From NCBI GenBank assembly GCA_964036275.1, contig OZ038435.1:22426559-22490558 (forward strand): a DNA stretch of 64,000 nt. Direction: 5' to 3'. The position numbers were made by a program, and so were the translations under genes. The notes beneath the pieces were generated by a model. The model did no database searches. It saw only the letters and a list, made by a program, of their open reading frames with translations, and had not been told where the DNA came from. Position 1 is the stretch's first letter, and each line of letters starts with the position of its first letter. The DNA comes from Litoditis marina. Taxonomy: Eukaryota > Nematoda > Chromadorea > Rhabditida > Rhabditidae. Positions 1 through 14,700 of this stretch are shown piece by piece.

Positions 1-3000
1 CTTCTCTTACGTTACTTTCATGAAGTAATATGTTACTCATTGAGAATAAATTGATGTTTCAAGGTTCCTCCCAATTTCCCACGAGAAACGTGACTCAGTA
101 CACGCAGGGAGAACATAATTGTAATTGTCTAAACATGACCGATTTAATGTAGTAGGCCAGTGTTGATGAACCTTCTCTTACGTTACTTTCATGAAGTAAT
201 ATGTTACTCATTGAGAATAAATTGATGTTTCAAGGTTCCTCCCAATTTCCCACGAGAAACGTGACTCAGTACACGCAGGGAGAACATAATTGTAATTGTC
301 TAAACATGACCGATTTAATGTAGTAGGCCAGTGTTGATGAACCTTCTCTTACGTTACTTTCATGAAGTAATATGTTACTCATTGAGAATAAATTGATGTT
401 TCAAGGTTCCTCCCAATTTCCCACGAGAAACGTCACTCAGTACACGCAGGGAGAACATAATTGTAATTGTCTAAACATGACCGATTTAATGTAGTAGGCC
501 AGTGTTGATAAACCTTCTCTTACGTTACTTTCATGAAGTAATATGTTACTCATTGAGAATAATTTGATGTTTCAAGGTTCCTCCCAATTTCCCACGAGAA
601 ACGTCACTCAGTACACGCAGGGAGAACATAATTGTAATTGTCTAAACATGACCGATTTAATGTGGTAGGCCAGTGTTGATAAACCTTCTCTTACGTTACT
701 TTCATGAAGTAATATGTTACTCATTGAGAATAAATTGATGTTTCAAGGTTCCTCCCAATTTCCCACGAGAAACGTCACTCAGTACCGCAGGGAGAACATA
801 ATTGTAATTGTCTAAACATGACCGATTTAATGTAGTAGGCCAGTGTTGATGAACCTTCTCTTACGTTACTTTCATGAAGTTATATGTTACTCATTGAGAA
901 TAAATTGATGTTTCAAGGTTCCTCCCAATTTCCCACGAGAAACGTCACTCAGTACACGCAGGGAGAACATACTTGTAATTGTCTAAACATGACCGATTTA
1001 ATGTAGTAGGCCAGTGTTGATAAACCTTCTCTTACGTTACTTTCATGAAGTTATATGTTACTCATTGAGAATAAATTGATGTTTCAAGGTTCCTCCCAAT
1101 TTCCCACGAGAAACGTGACTTAGTACACGTAGGGAGAACATAATTGTAATTGTCTAAACATGACCGATTTAATGTAGTAGGCCAGTGTTGATGAACCTTC
1201 TCTTCCCTTACTTTCATGAAGTAATATGTTACTCATTGAGAATAAATTGATGTTTCAAGGTTCCTCCCAATTTCCCACGAGAAACGTCACTCAGTACACG
1301 CAGGGAGAACATAATTGTAATTGTCTAAACATGACCGATTTAATGTAGTAGGCCAGTGTTGATAAACCTTCTCTTACGTTACTTTCATGAAGTAATATGT
1401 TACTCATTGAGAATAATTTGATGTTTCAAGGTTCCTCCCAATTTCCCACGAGAAACGTCACTCAGTACACGCAGGGAGAACATAATTGTAATTGTCTAAA
1501 CATGACCGATTTAATGTGGTAGGCCAGTGTTGATAAACCTTCTCTTACGTTACTTTCATGAAGTAATATGTTACTCATTGAGAATAAATTGATGTTTCAA
1601 GGTTCCTCCCAATTTCCCACGAGAAACGTCACTCAGTACCGCAGGGAGAACATAATTGTAATTGTCTAAACATGACCGATTTAATGTAGTAGGCCAGTGT
1701 TGATGAACCTTCTCTTACGTTACTTTCATGAAGTTATATGTTACTCATTGAGAATAAATTGATGTTTCAAGGTTCCTCCCAATTTCCCACGAGAAACGTC
1801 ACTCAGTACACGCAGGGAGAACATACTTGTAATTGTCTAAACATGACCGATTTAATGTAGTAGGCCAGTGTTGATAAACCTTCTCTTACGTTACTTTCAT
1901 GAAGTTATATGTTACTCATTGAGAATAAATTGATGTTTCAAGGTTCCTCCCAATTTCCCACGAGAAACGTGACTTAGTACACGTAGGGAGAACATAATTG
2001 TAATTGTCTAAACATGACCGATTTAATGTAGTAGGCCAGTGTTGATGAACCTTCTCTTCCCTTACTTTCATGAAGTAATATGTTACTCATTGAGAATAAA
2101 TTGATGTTTCAAGGTTCCTCCCAATTTCCCACGAGAAACGTCACTCAGTACCGCAGGGAGAACATAATTGTAATTGTCTAAACATGACCGATTTAATGTA
2201 GTAGGCCAGTGTTGATGAACCTTCTCTTACGTTACTTTCATGAAGTTATATGTTACTCATTGAGAATAAATTGATGTTTCAAGGTTCCTCCCAATTTCCC
2301 ACGAGAAACGTCACTCAGTACACGCAGGGAGAACATACTTGTAATTGTCTAAACATGACCGATTTAATGTAGTAGGCCAGTGTTGATAAACCTTCTCTTA
2401 CGTTACTTTCATGAAGTTATATGTTACTCATTGAGAATAAATTGATGTTTCAAGGTTCCTCCCAATTTCCCACGAGAAACGTGACTTAGTACACGTAGGG
2501 AGAACATAATTGTAATTGTCTAAACATGACCGATTTAATGTAGTAGGCCAGTGTTGATGAACCTTCTCTTACGTTACTTTCATGAAGTAATATGTTACTC
2601 ATTGAGAATAAATTGATGTTTCAAGGTTCCTCCCAATTTCCCACGAGAAACGTGACTCAGTACACGCAGGGAGAACATAATTGTAATTGTCTAAACATGA
2701 CCAATTTAATGTAGTAGGCCAGTGTTGATGAACCTTCTCTTACGTTACTTTCATGAAGTAATATGTTACTCATTGAGAATAAATTGATGTTTCAAGGTTC
2801 CTCCCAATTTCCCACGAGAAACGTCACTCAGTACACGCAGGGAGAACATAATTGTAATTGTCTAAACATGACCGATTTAATGTAGTAGGCCAGTGTTGAT
2901 AAACCTTCTCTTACGTTACTTTCATGAAGTTATATGTTACTCATTGAGAATAAATTGATGTTTCAAGGTTCCTCCCAATTTCCCACGAGAAACGTGACTT

Positions 3001-3600
3001 AGTACACGTAGGGAGAACATAATTGTAATTGTCTAAACATGACCGATTTAATGTGGTAGGCCAGTGTTGATAAACCTTCTCTTACGTTACTTTCATGAAG
3101 TAATATGTTACTCATTGAGAATAAATTGATGTTTCAAGGTTCCTCCCAATTTCCCACGAGAAACGTCACTCAGTACACGCAGGGAGAACATAATTGTAAT
3201 TGTCTAAACATGACCGATTTAATGTAGTAGGCCAGTGTTGATGAACCTTCTCTTACGTTACTTTCATGAAGTTATATGTTACTCATTGAGAATAAATTGA
3301 TGTTTCAAGGTTCCTCCCAATTTCCCACGAGAAACGTCACTCAGTACACGCAGGGAGAACATACTTGTAATTGTCTAAACATGACCGATTTAATGTAGTA
3401 GGCCAGTGTTGATAAACCTTCTCTTACGTTACTTTCATGAAGTTATATGTTACTCATTGAGAATAAATTGATGTTTCAAGGTTCCTCCCAATTTCCCACG
3501 AGAAACGTGACTTAGTACACGTAGGGAGAACATAATTGTAATTGTCTAAACATGACCGATTTAATGTAGTAGGCCAGTGTTGATGAACCTTCTCTTACGT
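1..3600. repeat. Family-A sub-block with a 5-monomer (854-bp) higher-order repeat
   Basis: Monomers here carry GTTTCAAGG and ACTCAGTACACGC. Private variants recur at 854 bp (five monomers less one base): GAATAATTTGATG at 557 and 1411, and the one-base deletion AGTACCGCAG at 781 and 1635. The deletion appears again at 2147, three monomers later, so a partial unit was inserted. This is a true higher-order repeat and not random monomer order. Confidence 0.85.
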
Positions 3601-3609
3601 TACTTTCAT

Positions 3610-6600
3610 GAAGTAATATGTTACTCATTGAAAATAAATTGATGTCTCGAGGTTCCTCCCAATTTCCCACGAGACACGTGACTTTATACACGCAGGGAGA
3701 ACATAATTGTAATTGTCTAAACATGACCTATAATGTAATAGGCCAGTGTTGATAAACCTTCTCTTACGTTACTTTCATGAAGTTATATGTTACTCATTGA
3801 GAATAAGTTGATGTTTCGAGGTTCCTCCCAATTTCCCACGAGAAACGTGACTTAGTACACGCAGGGAGAACATAATTGTAATTGTCTAAACATGACCGAT
3901 TTAATGTAGTAGGCCAGTGTTGATAAACCATCTTATACGTTACCTTCATGAAGTAATATGTTACTCATTGAAAATAAATTGATGTCTCGAGGTTCCTCCC
4001 AATTTCCCACGAGACACGTGACTTAGTACACGCAGGGAGAACATAACTGTAATTGTCTTAACATGATCGATTTAATGTAGTAGGCCAGTGTTGATAAACC
4101 ATCTTATACGTTACCTTCATGAAGTAATATGTTACTCATTGAAAATAAATTGATGTCTCGAGGTTCCTCCCAATTTCCCACGAGACACGTGACTTAGTAC
4201 ACGCAGGAAAAACATAAGTGTAATTGTCTTAACATGACCGATTTAATGTAGTAGGCCAGTGTTGATAAACCATCTTATACGTTACCTTCATGAAGTAATA
4301 TGTTACTCATTGAAAATAAATTGATGTCTCGAGGTTCCTCCCAATTTCCCACGAGACACGTGACTTAGTACACGCAGGAAAAACATAATTGTAATTGTCT
4401 TAACATGACCAATTTAATGTAGTAGGCCAGTGTTGATAAACCTTCTCTTACGTTATTTTCATGAAGTAATATGTTACTCATTGAGAATAAGTTGATGTTT
4501 CGAGGTTCCTCCCAATTTCCCACGAGAAACGTGACTTAGTACACGCAAGGAGAACATAATTGTAATTGTCTTAACATGACCGGTTTAATGTAGTAGGCCA
4601 GTGTTGATGAACCATCTTATACGTTACCTTCATGAAGTAATATGTTACTCATTGAAAATAAATTGATGTCTCGAGGTTCCTCCAAATTTCCCACGAGAAA
4701 CGTGACTTAGTACACGCAGGGAGAACATAATTGTAATTGTCTAAACATGACCGATTTAATGTAGTAGGCCAGTGTTGATGAACCATCTTATACGTTACCT
4801 TCATGAAGTAATATGTTACTCATTGAAAATAAATTGATGTCTCGAGGTTCCTCCCAATTTCCCACGAGACACGTGACTTTATACACGCAGGGAGAACATA
4901 ATTGTAATTGTCTTAACATGACCAATTTAATGTAGTAGGCCAGTGTTGATAAACCTTCTCTTACGTTATTTTCATGAAGTAATATGTTACTCATTGAGAA
5001 TAAGTTGATGTTTCGAGGTTCCTCCCAATTTCCCACGAGAAACGTGACTTAGTACACGCAAGGAGAACATAATTGTAATTGTCTTAACATGACCGTTTAA
5101 TGTAGTAGGCCAGTGTTGATGAACCATCTTATACGTTACCTTCATGAAGTAATATGTTACTCATTGAAAATAAATTGATGTCTCGAGGTTCCTCCCAATT
5201 TCCCACGAGACACGTGACTTAGTACACGCAGGAAAAACATAATTGTAATTGTCTTAACATGACCAATTTAATGTAGTAGGCCAGTGTTGATAAACCTTCT
5301 CTTACGTTATTTTCATGAAGTAATATGTTACTCATTGAGAATAAGTTGATGTTTCGAGGTTCCTCCCAATTTCCCACGAGAAACGTGACTTAGTACACGC
5401 AAGGAGAACATAATTGTAATTGTCTTAACATGACCGGTTTAATGTAGTAGGCCAGTGTTGATGAACCATCTTATACGTTACCTTCATGAAGTAATATGTT
5501 ACTCATTGAAAATAAATTGATGTCTCGAGGTTCCTCCCAATTTCCCACGAGAAACGTGACTTAGTACACGCAGGGAGAACATAATTGTAATTGTCTAAAC
5601 ATGACCGATTTAATGTAGTAGGCCAGTGTTGATGAACCATCTTATACGTTACCTTCATGAAGTAATATGTTACTCATTGAAAATAAATTGATGTCTCGAG
5701 GTTCCTCCCAATTTCCCACGAGACACGTGACTTTATACACGCAGGGAGAACATAATTGTAATTGTCTAAACATGACCGATAATGTAATAGGCCAGTGTTG
5801 ATAAACCTTCTCTTACGTTACTTTCATGAAGTTATATGTTACTCATTGAGAATAAGTTGATGTTTCGAGGTTCCTCCCAATTTCCCACGAGAAACGTGAC
5901 TTAGTACACGCAGGGAGAACATAATTGTAATTGTCTAAACATGACCGATTTAATGTAGTAGGCCAGTGTTGATGAACCATCTTATACGTTACCTTCATGA
6001 AGTAATATGTTACTCATTGAAAATAAATTGATGCCTCGAGGTTCCTCCCAATTTCCCACGAGACACGTGACTTAGTACACGCAGGGAGAACATAATTGTA
6101 ATTGTCTTAACATGACCGATTTAATGTAGTAGGCCAGTGTTGATAAACCATCTTATACGTTACCTTCATGAAGTAATATGTTACTCATTGAAAATAAATT
6201 GATGTCTCGAGGTTCTTCCCAATTTCCCACGAGACACGTGACTTAGTACACGTAGGGAGAACATAATTGTAATTGTCTAAACATGACCGATTTAATGTAG
6301 TAGGCCAGTGTTGATAAACCTTCTCTCACGTTACTTTCATGAAGTTATATGTTACTCATTGAAAATAAATTGATGTCTCGAGGTTCCTCCCAATTTCCCA
6401 CGAGACACGTGACTTAGTACACGCAGGGAGAACATAATTGTAATTGTCTAAACATGACCGATTTAATGTAGTAGGCCAGTGTTGATAAACCTTCTCTTAC
6501 GTTACTTTCATGAAGTTATATGTTACTCATTGAGAATAAGTTGATGTTTCGAGGTTCCTCCCAATTTCCCACGAGAAACGTGACTTAGTACACGCAGGGA

Positions 6601-6900
6601 GAACATAATTGTAATTGTCTTAACATGATCGATTTAATGTAGTAGGCCAGTGTTGATAAACCATCTTATACGTTACCTTCATGAAGTAATATGTTACTCA
6701 TTGAAAATAAATTGATGTCTCGAGGTTCCTCCCAATTTCCCACGAGACACGTGACTTAGTACACGCAGGAAAAACATAAGTGTAATTGTCTTAACATGAC
6801 CGATTTAATGTAGTAGGCCAGTGTTGATAAACCATCTTATACGTTACCTTCATGAAGTAATATGTTACTCATTGAAAATAAATTGATGTCTCGAGGTTCC
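3610..6900. repeat. Mixed A/B satellite block, copy 1 of a ~3.3-kb duplication
   Basis: Rare variants in this block reappear at a constant offset of 13,496 bp. GACCTATAATGTAATAGG is at 3725 and 17221, and CATGACCGATAATG is at 5771 and 19267. The offset becomes 13,480 after a 16-bp deletion near 19321, for example GGTTCTTCCC at 6211 and 19691, and ACATAAGTGT at 6774 and 20254. The blocks diverge after about 6.9 and 20.4 kb. Confidence 0.85.
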
Positions 6901-9900
6901 TCCCAATTTCCCACGAGACACGTGACTTAGTACACGCAGGAAAAACATAATTGTAATTCTCTTAACATGACCGATTTAATGTAGTAGGCCAGTGTTGATG
7001 AACCATCTTATACGTTACCTTCATGAAGTAATATGTTACTCATTGAAAATAAATTGATGGCTCGAGGTTCCTCCCAATTTCCCACGAGACACGTGACTTA
7101 GTACACGCAGGAAAAACATAATTGTAATTGTCTTAACATGACTGATTTAATGTAGTAGGCCAGTGTTGATGAACCATCTTATACGTTACCTTCATGAAGT
7201 AATATGTTACTCATTGAAAATAAATTGATGTCTCGAGGTTCCTCCCAATTTCCCACGAGACACGTGACTTAGTACACGCAGGGAGAACATAATTGTAATT
7301 GTCTTAACATGACCGATTTAATGTAGTAGGCCAGTGTTGATAAACCATCTTATACGTTACCTTCATGAAGTAATATGTTACTCATTGAAAATAAATTGAT
7401 GTCTCGAGGTTCCTCCCAATTTCCCACGAGACACATGACTTAGTACACGCAGGAAAAACATAATTGTAATTTTCTTAACATGATCGATTTAATGTAGTAG
7501 GCCAGTGTTGATAAACCATCTTATACGTTACCTTCATGAAGTAATATGTTACTCATTGAAAATAAATTGATGTCTCGAGGTTCCTCCCAATTTCCCACGA
7601 GACACGTGACTTAGTACACGCAGGAAAAACATAAGTGTAATTGTCTTAACATGACCGATTTAATGTAGTAGGCCAGTGTTGATAAACCTTCTTATACGTT
7701 ACCTTCATGAAGTAATATGTTACTCATTGAAAATAAATTGATGTCTCGAGGTTCCTCCCAATTTCCCACGAGACACGTGACTTAGTACACGCAGGAAAAA
7801 CATAATTGTAATTCTCTTAACATGACCGATTTAATGTAGTAGGCCAGTGTTGATGAACCATCTTATACGTTACCTTCATGAAGTAATATGTTACTCATTG
7901 AAAATAAATTGATGTCTCGAGGTTCCTCCCAATTTCCCACGAGACACGTGACTTAGTACACGCAGGAAAAACATAATTGTAATTGTCTTAACATGACTGA
8001 TTTAATGTAGTAGGCCAGTGTTGATGAACCATCTTATACGTTACCTTCATGAAGTAATATGTTACTCATTGAAAATAAATTGATGTCTCGAGGTTCCTCC
8101 CAATTTTCCACGAGACACGTGACTTAGTACACGCAGGGAGAACATAATTGTAATTGTCTTAACATGACCGATTTAATGTAGTAGGCCAGTGTTGATAAAC
8201 CATCTTATACGTTACCTTCATGAAGTAGTATGTTACTCATTGAAAATAAATTGATGTCTCGAGGTTCCTCCCAATTTCCCACGAGACACATGACTTAGTA
8301 CACGCAGGAAAAACATAATTGTAATTTTCTTAACATGATCGATTTAATGTAGTAGGCCAGTGTTGATAAACCATCTTATACGTTACATTCATGAAGTAAT
8401 ATGTTACTCATTGAAATAAATTGATGTCTCGAGGTTCCTCCCAATTTCCCACGAGACACGTGACTTAGTACACGCAGGAAAAACATAAGTGTAATTGTCT
8501 TAACATGACCGATTTAATGTAGTAGGCCAGTGTTGATAAACCATCTTATACGTTACCTTCATGAAGTAATATGTTACTCATTGAAAATAAATTGATGTCT
8601 CGAGGTTCCTCCCAATTTCCCACGAGACACGTGACTTAGTACACGCAGGAAAAACATAATTGTAATTCTCTTAACATGACCGATTTAATGTAGTAGGCCA
8701 GTGTTGATGAACCATCTTATACGTTACCTTCATGAAGTAATATGTTACTCATTGAAAATAAATTGATGTCTCGAGGTTCCTCCCAATTTCCCACGAGACA
8801 CGTGACTTAGTACACGCAGGAAAAACATAATTGTAATTGTCTTAACATGACTGATTTAATGTAGTAGGCCAGTGTTGATGAACCATCTTATACGTTACCT
8901 TCATGAAGTAATATGTTACTCATTGAAAATAAATTGATGTCTCGAGGTTCCTCCCAATTTCCCACGAGACACGTGACTTAGTACACGCAGGGAGAACATA
9001 ATTGTAATTGTCTTACATGACCGATTTAATGTAGTAGGCCAGTGTTGATAAACCATCTTATACGTTACCTTCATGAAGTAATATGTTACTCATTGAAAAT
9101 AAATTGATGTCTCGAGGTTCCTCCCAATTTCCCACGAGACACATGACTTAGTACACGCAGGAAAAACATAATTGTAATTTTCTTAACATGATCGATTTAA
9201 TGTAGTAGGCCAGTGTTGATAAACCATCTTATACGTTACCTTCATGAAGTAATATGTTACTCATTGAAAATAAATTGATGTCTCGAGGTTCCTCCCAATT
9301 TCCCACGAGACACGTGACTTAGTACACGCAGGAAAAACATAAGTGTAATTGTCTTAACATGACCGATTTAATGTAGTAGGCCAGTGTTGATAAACCATCT
9401 TATACGTTACCTTCATGAAGTAATATGTTACTCATTGAAAATAAATTGATGTCTCGAGGTTCCTCCCAATTTCCCACGAGACACGTGACTTAGTACACGC
9501 AGGAAAAACATAATTGTAATTCTCTTAACATGACCGATTTAATGTAGTAGGCCAGTGTTGATGAACCATCTTATACGTTACCTTCATGAAGTAATATGTT
9601 ACTCATTGAAAATAAATTGATGTCTCGAGGTTCCTCCCAATTTCCCACGAGACACGTGACTTAGTACACGCAGGGAGAACATAATTGTAATTGTCTTAAC
9701 ATGACCGATTTAATGTAGTAGGCCAGTGTTGATAAACCATCTTATACGTTACCTTCATGAAGTAATATGTTACTCATTGAAAATAAATTGATGTCTCGAG
9801 GTTCCTCCCAATTTCCCACGAGACACATGACTTAGTACACGCAGGAAAAACATAATTGTAATTTTCTTAACATGATCGATTTAATGTAGTAGGCCAGTGT

Positions 9901-12900
9901 TGATAAACCATCGTATACGTTACATTCATGAAGTAATATGTTACTCATTGAAAATAAATTGATGTCTCGAGGTTCCTCCCAATTTCCCACGAGACACGTG
10001 ACTTAGTACACGCAGGAAAAACATAAGTGTAATTGTCTTAACATGACCGATTTAATGTAGTAGGCCAGTGTTGATAAACCATCTTATACGTTACCTTCAT
10101 GAAGTAATATGTTACTCATTGAAAATAAATTGATGTCTCGAGGTTCCTCCCAATTTCCCACGAGACACATGACTTAGTACACGCAGGAAAAACATAATTG
10201 TAATTTTCTTAACATGATCGATTTAATGTAGTAGGCCAGTGTTGATGAACCATCTTATACGTTACCTTCATGAAGTAATATGTTACTCATTGAAAATAAA
10301 TTGATGTCTCGAGGTTCCTCCCAATTTCCCACGAGACACGTGACTTAGTACACGCAGGGAGAACATAATTGTAATTGTCTTAACATGACCGATTTAATGT
10401 AGTAGGCCAGTGTTGATAAACCATCTTATACGTTACCTTCATGAAGTAATATGTTACTCATTGAAAATAAATTGATGTCTCGAGGTTCCTCCCAATTTCC
10501 CACGAGACACGTGACTTAGTACACGCAGGGAGAACATAATTGTAATTGTCTTAACATGACCGATTTAATGTAGTAGGCCAGTGTTGATAAACCATCTTAT
10601 ACGATACATTCATGAAGTAATATGTTACTCATTGAAAATAAATTGATGTCTCGAGGTTCCTCCCAATTTCCCACGAGACACGTGACTTAGTACACGCAGG
10701 AAAAACATAAGTGTAATTGTCTTAACATGACCGATTTAATGTAGTAGGCCAGTGTTGATAAACCATCTTATACGTTACCTTCATGAAGTAATATGTTACT
10801 CATTGAAAATAAATTGATGTCTCGAGGTTCCTCCCAATTTCCCACGAGACACGTGACTTAGTACACGCAGGAAAAACATAATTGTAATTCTCTTAACATG
10901 ACCGATTTAATGTAGTAGGCCAGTGTTGATGAACCATCTTATACGTTACCTTCATGAAGTAATATGTTACTCATTGAAAATAAATTGATGTCTCGAGGTT
11001 CCTCCCAATTTCCCACGAGACACGTGACTTAGTACACGCAGGAAAAACATAATTGTAATTGTCTTAACATGACTGATTTAATGTAGTAGGCCAGTGTTGA
11101 TGAACCATCTTATACGTTACCTTCATGAAGTAATATGTTACTCATTGAAAATAAATTGATGTCTCGAGGTTCCTCCCAATTTCCCACGAGACACGTGACT
11201 TAGTACACGCAGGGAGAACATAATTGTAATTGTCTTAACATGACCGATTTAATGTAGTAGGCCAGTGTTGATAAACCATCTTATACGTTACCTTCATGAA
11301 GTAATATGTTACTCATTGAAAATAAATTGATGTCTCGAGGTTCCTCCCAATTTCCCACGAGACACATGACTTAGTACACGCAGGAAAAACATAATTGTAA
11401 TTTTCTTAACATGATCGATTTAATGTAGTAGGCCAGTGTTGATAAACCATCTTATACGTTACCTTCATGAAGTAATATGTTACTCATTGAAAATAAATTG
11501 ATGTCTCGAGGTTCCTCCAATTTCCCACGAGACACGTGACTTAGTACACGCAGGAAAAACATAAGTGTAATTGTCTTAACATGACCGATTTAATGTAGTA
11601 GGCCAGTGTTGATAAACCATCTTATACGTTACCTTCATGAAGTAATATGTTACTCATTGAAAATAAATTGATGTCTCGAGGTTCCTCCCAATTTCCCACG
11701 AGACACGTGACTTAGTACACGCAGGAAAAACATAATTGTAATTCTCTTAACATGACCGATTTAATGTAGTAGGCCAGTGTTGATGAACCATCTTATACGT
11801 TACCTTCATGAAGTAATATGTTACTCATTGAAAATAAATTGATGTCTCGAGGTTCCTCCCAATTTCCCACGAGACACGTGACTTAGTACACGCAGGGAGA
11901 ACATAATTGTAATTGTCTTAACATGACCGATTTAATGTAGTAGGCCAGTGTTGATAAACCATCTTATACGTTACCTTCATGAAGTAATATGTTACTCATT
12001 GAAAATAAATTGATGTCTCGAGGTTCCTCCCAATTTCCCACGAGACACATGACTTAGTACACGCAGGAAAAACATAATTGTAATTTTCTTAACATGATCG
12101 ATTTAATGTAGTAGGCCAGTGTTGATAAACCATCGTATACGTTACATTCATGAAGTAATATGTTACTCATTGAAAATAAATTGATGTCTCGAGGTTCCTC
12201 CCAATTTCCCACGAGACACGTGACTTAGTACACGCAGGAAAAACATAAGTGTAATTGTCTTAACATGACCGATTTAATGTAGTAGGCCAGTGTTGATAAA
12301 CCATCTTATACGTTACCTTCATGAAGTAATATGTTACTCATTGAAAATAAATTGATGTCTCGAGGTTCCTCCCAATTTCCCACGAGACACATGACTTAGT
12401 ACACGCAGGAAAAACATAATTGTAATTTTCTTAACATGATCGATTTAATGTAGTAGGCCAGTGTTGATGAACCATCTTATACGTTACCTTCATGAAGTAA
12501 TATGTTACTCATTGAAAATAAATTGATGTCTCGAGGTTCCTCCCAATTTCCCACGAGACACGTGACTTAGTACACGCAGGGAGAACATAATTGTAATTGT
12601 CTTAACATGACCGATTTAATGTAGTAGGCCAGTGTTGATAAACCATCTTATACGTTACCTTCATGAAGTAATATGTTACTCATTGAAAATAAATTGATGT
12701 CTCGAGGTTCCTCCCAATTTCCCACGAGACACGTGACTTAGTACACGCAGGGAGAACATAATTGTAATTGTCTTAACATGACCGATTTAATGTAGTAGGC
12801 CAGTGTTGATAAACCATCTTATACGTTACCTTCATGAAGTAATATGTTACTCATTGAAAATAAATTGATGTCTCGAGGTTCCTCCCAATTTCCCACGAGA

Positions 12901-14700
12901 CACGTGACTTAGTACACGCAGGGAGAACATAATTGTAATTGTCTTAACATGACCGATTTAATGTAGTAGGCCAGTGTTGATAAACCATCTTATACGTTAC
13001 CTTCATGAAGTAATATGTTACTCATTGAAAATAAATTGATGTCTCGAGGTTCCTCCCAATTTCCCACGAGACACATGACTTAGTACACGCAGGAAAAACA
13101 TAATTGTAATTTTCTTAACATGATCGATTTAATGTAGTAGGCCAGTGTTGATAAACCATCTTATACGTTACCTTCATGAAGTAATATGTTACTCATTGAA
13201 AATAAATTGATGTCTCGAGGTTCCTCCCAATTTCCCACGAGACACGTGACTTAGTACACGCAGGGAGAACATAATTGTAATTGTCTTAACATGACCGATT
13301 TAATGTAGTAGGCCAGTGTTGATAAACCATCTTATACGTTACCTTCATGAAGTAATATGTTACTCATTGAAAATAAATTGATGTCTCGAGGTTCCTCCCA
13401 ATTTCCCACGAGACACGTGACTTAGTACACGCAGGGAGAACATAATTGTAATTGTCTTAACATGACCGATTTAATGTAGTAGGCCAGTGTTGATAAACCA
13501 TCTTATACGTTACCTTCATGAAGTAATATGTTACTCATTGAAAATAAATTGATGTCTCGAGGTTCCTCCCAATTTCCCACGAGACACATGACTTAGTACA
13601 CGCAGGAAAAACATAATTGTAATTTTCTTAACATGATCGATTTAATGTAGTAGGCCAGTGTTGATAAACCATCTTATACGTTACCTTCATGAAGTAATAT
13701 GTTACTCATTGAAAATAAATTGATGTCTCGAGGTTCCTCCCAATTTCCCACGAGACACGTGACTTAGTACACGCAGGAAAAACATAAGTGTAATTGTCTT
13801 AACATGACCGATTTAATGTAGTAGGCCAGTGTTGATAAACCATCTTATACGTTACCTTCATGAAGTAATATGTTACTCATTGAAAATAAATTGATGTCTC
13901 GAGGTTCCTCCCAATTTCCCACGAGACACGTGACTTAGTACACGCAGGAAAAACATAATTGTAATTCTCTTAACATGACCGATTTAATGTAGTAGGCCAG
14001 TGTTGATGAACCATCTTATACGTTACCTTCATGAAGTAATATGTTACTCATTGAAAATAAATTGATGTCTCGAGGTTCCTCCCAATTTCCCACGAGACAC
14101 GTGACTTAGTACACGCAGGAAAAACATAATTGTAATTGTCTTAACATGACTGATTTAATGTAGTAGGCCAGTGTTGATGAACCATCTTATACGTTACCTT
14201 CATGAAGTAATATGTTACTCATTGAAAATAAATTGATGTCTCGAGGTTCCTCCCAATTTCCCACGAGACACGTGACTTAGTACACGCAGGGAGAACATAA
14301 TTGTAATTGTCTTAACATGACCGATTTAATGTAGTAGGCCAGTGTTGATAAACCATCTTATACGTTACCTTCATGAAGTAATATGTTACTCATTGAAAAT
14401 AAATTGATGTCTCGAGGTTCCTCCCAATTTCCCACGAGACACATGACTTAGTACACGCAGGGAAAACATAATTGTAATTTTCTTAACATGATCGATTTAA
14501 TGTAGTAGGCCAGTGTTGATAAACCATCTTATACGTTACATTCATGAAGTAATATGTTACTCATTGAAAATAAATTGATGTCTCGAGGTTCCTCCCAATT
14601 TCCCACGAGACACGTGACTTAGTACACGCAGGAAAAACATAAGTGTAATTGTCTTAACATGACCGATTTAATGTAGTAGGCCAGTGTTGATAAACCATCT
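6900..14700. repeat. Family-B satellite block with 5- and 4-monomer higher-order repeats
   Basis: The variant ACATAAGTGT starts at 6774, 7629, 8483, 9337, 10021, 10705, 11559, 12243, 13782 and 14637. Spacings are 855, 854, 854, 684, 684, 854, 684, 1539 and 855 bp, that is 5, 5, 5, 4, 4, 5, 4, 9 and 5 monomers. GTAATTCTCTTAAC and GTAATTTTCTTAAC variants follow it in a fixed order. A five-monomer unit with a four-monomer deletion derivative explains the pattern. Confidence 0.88.
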
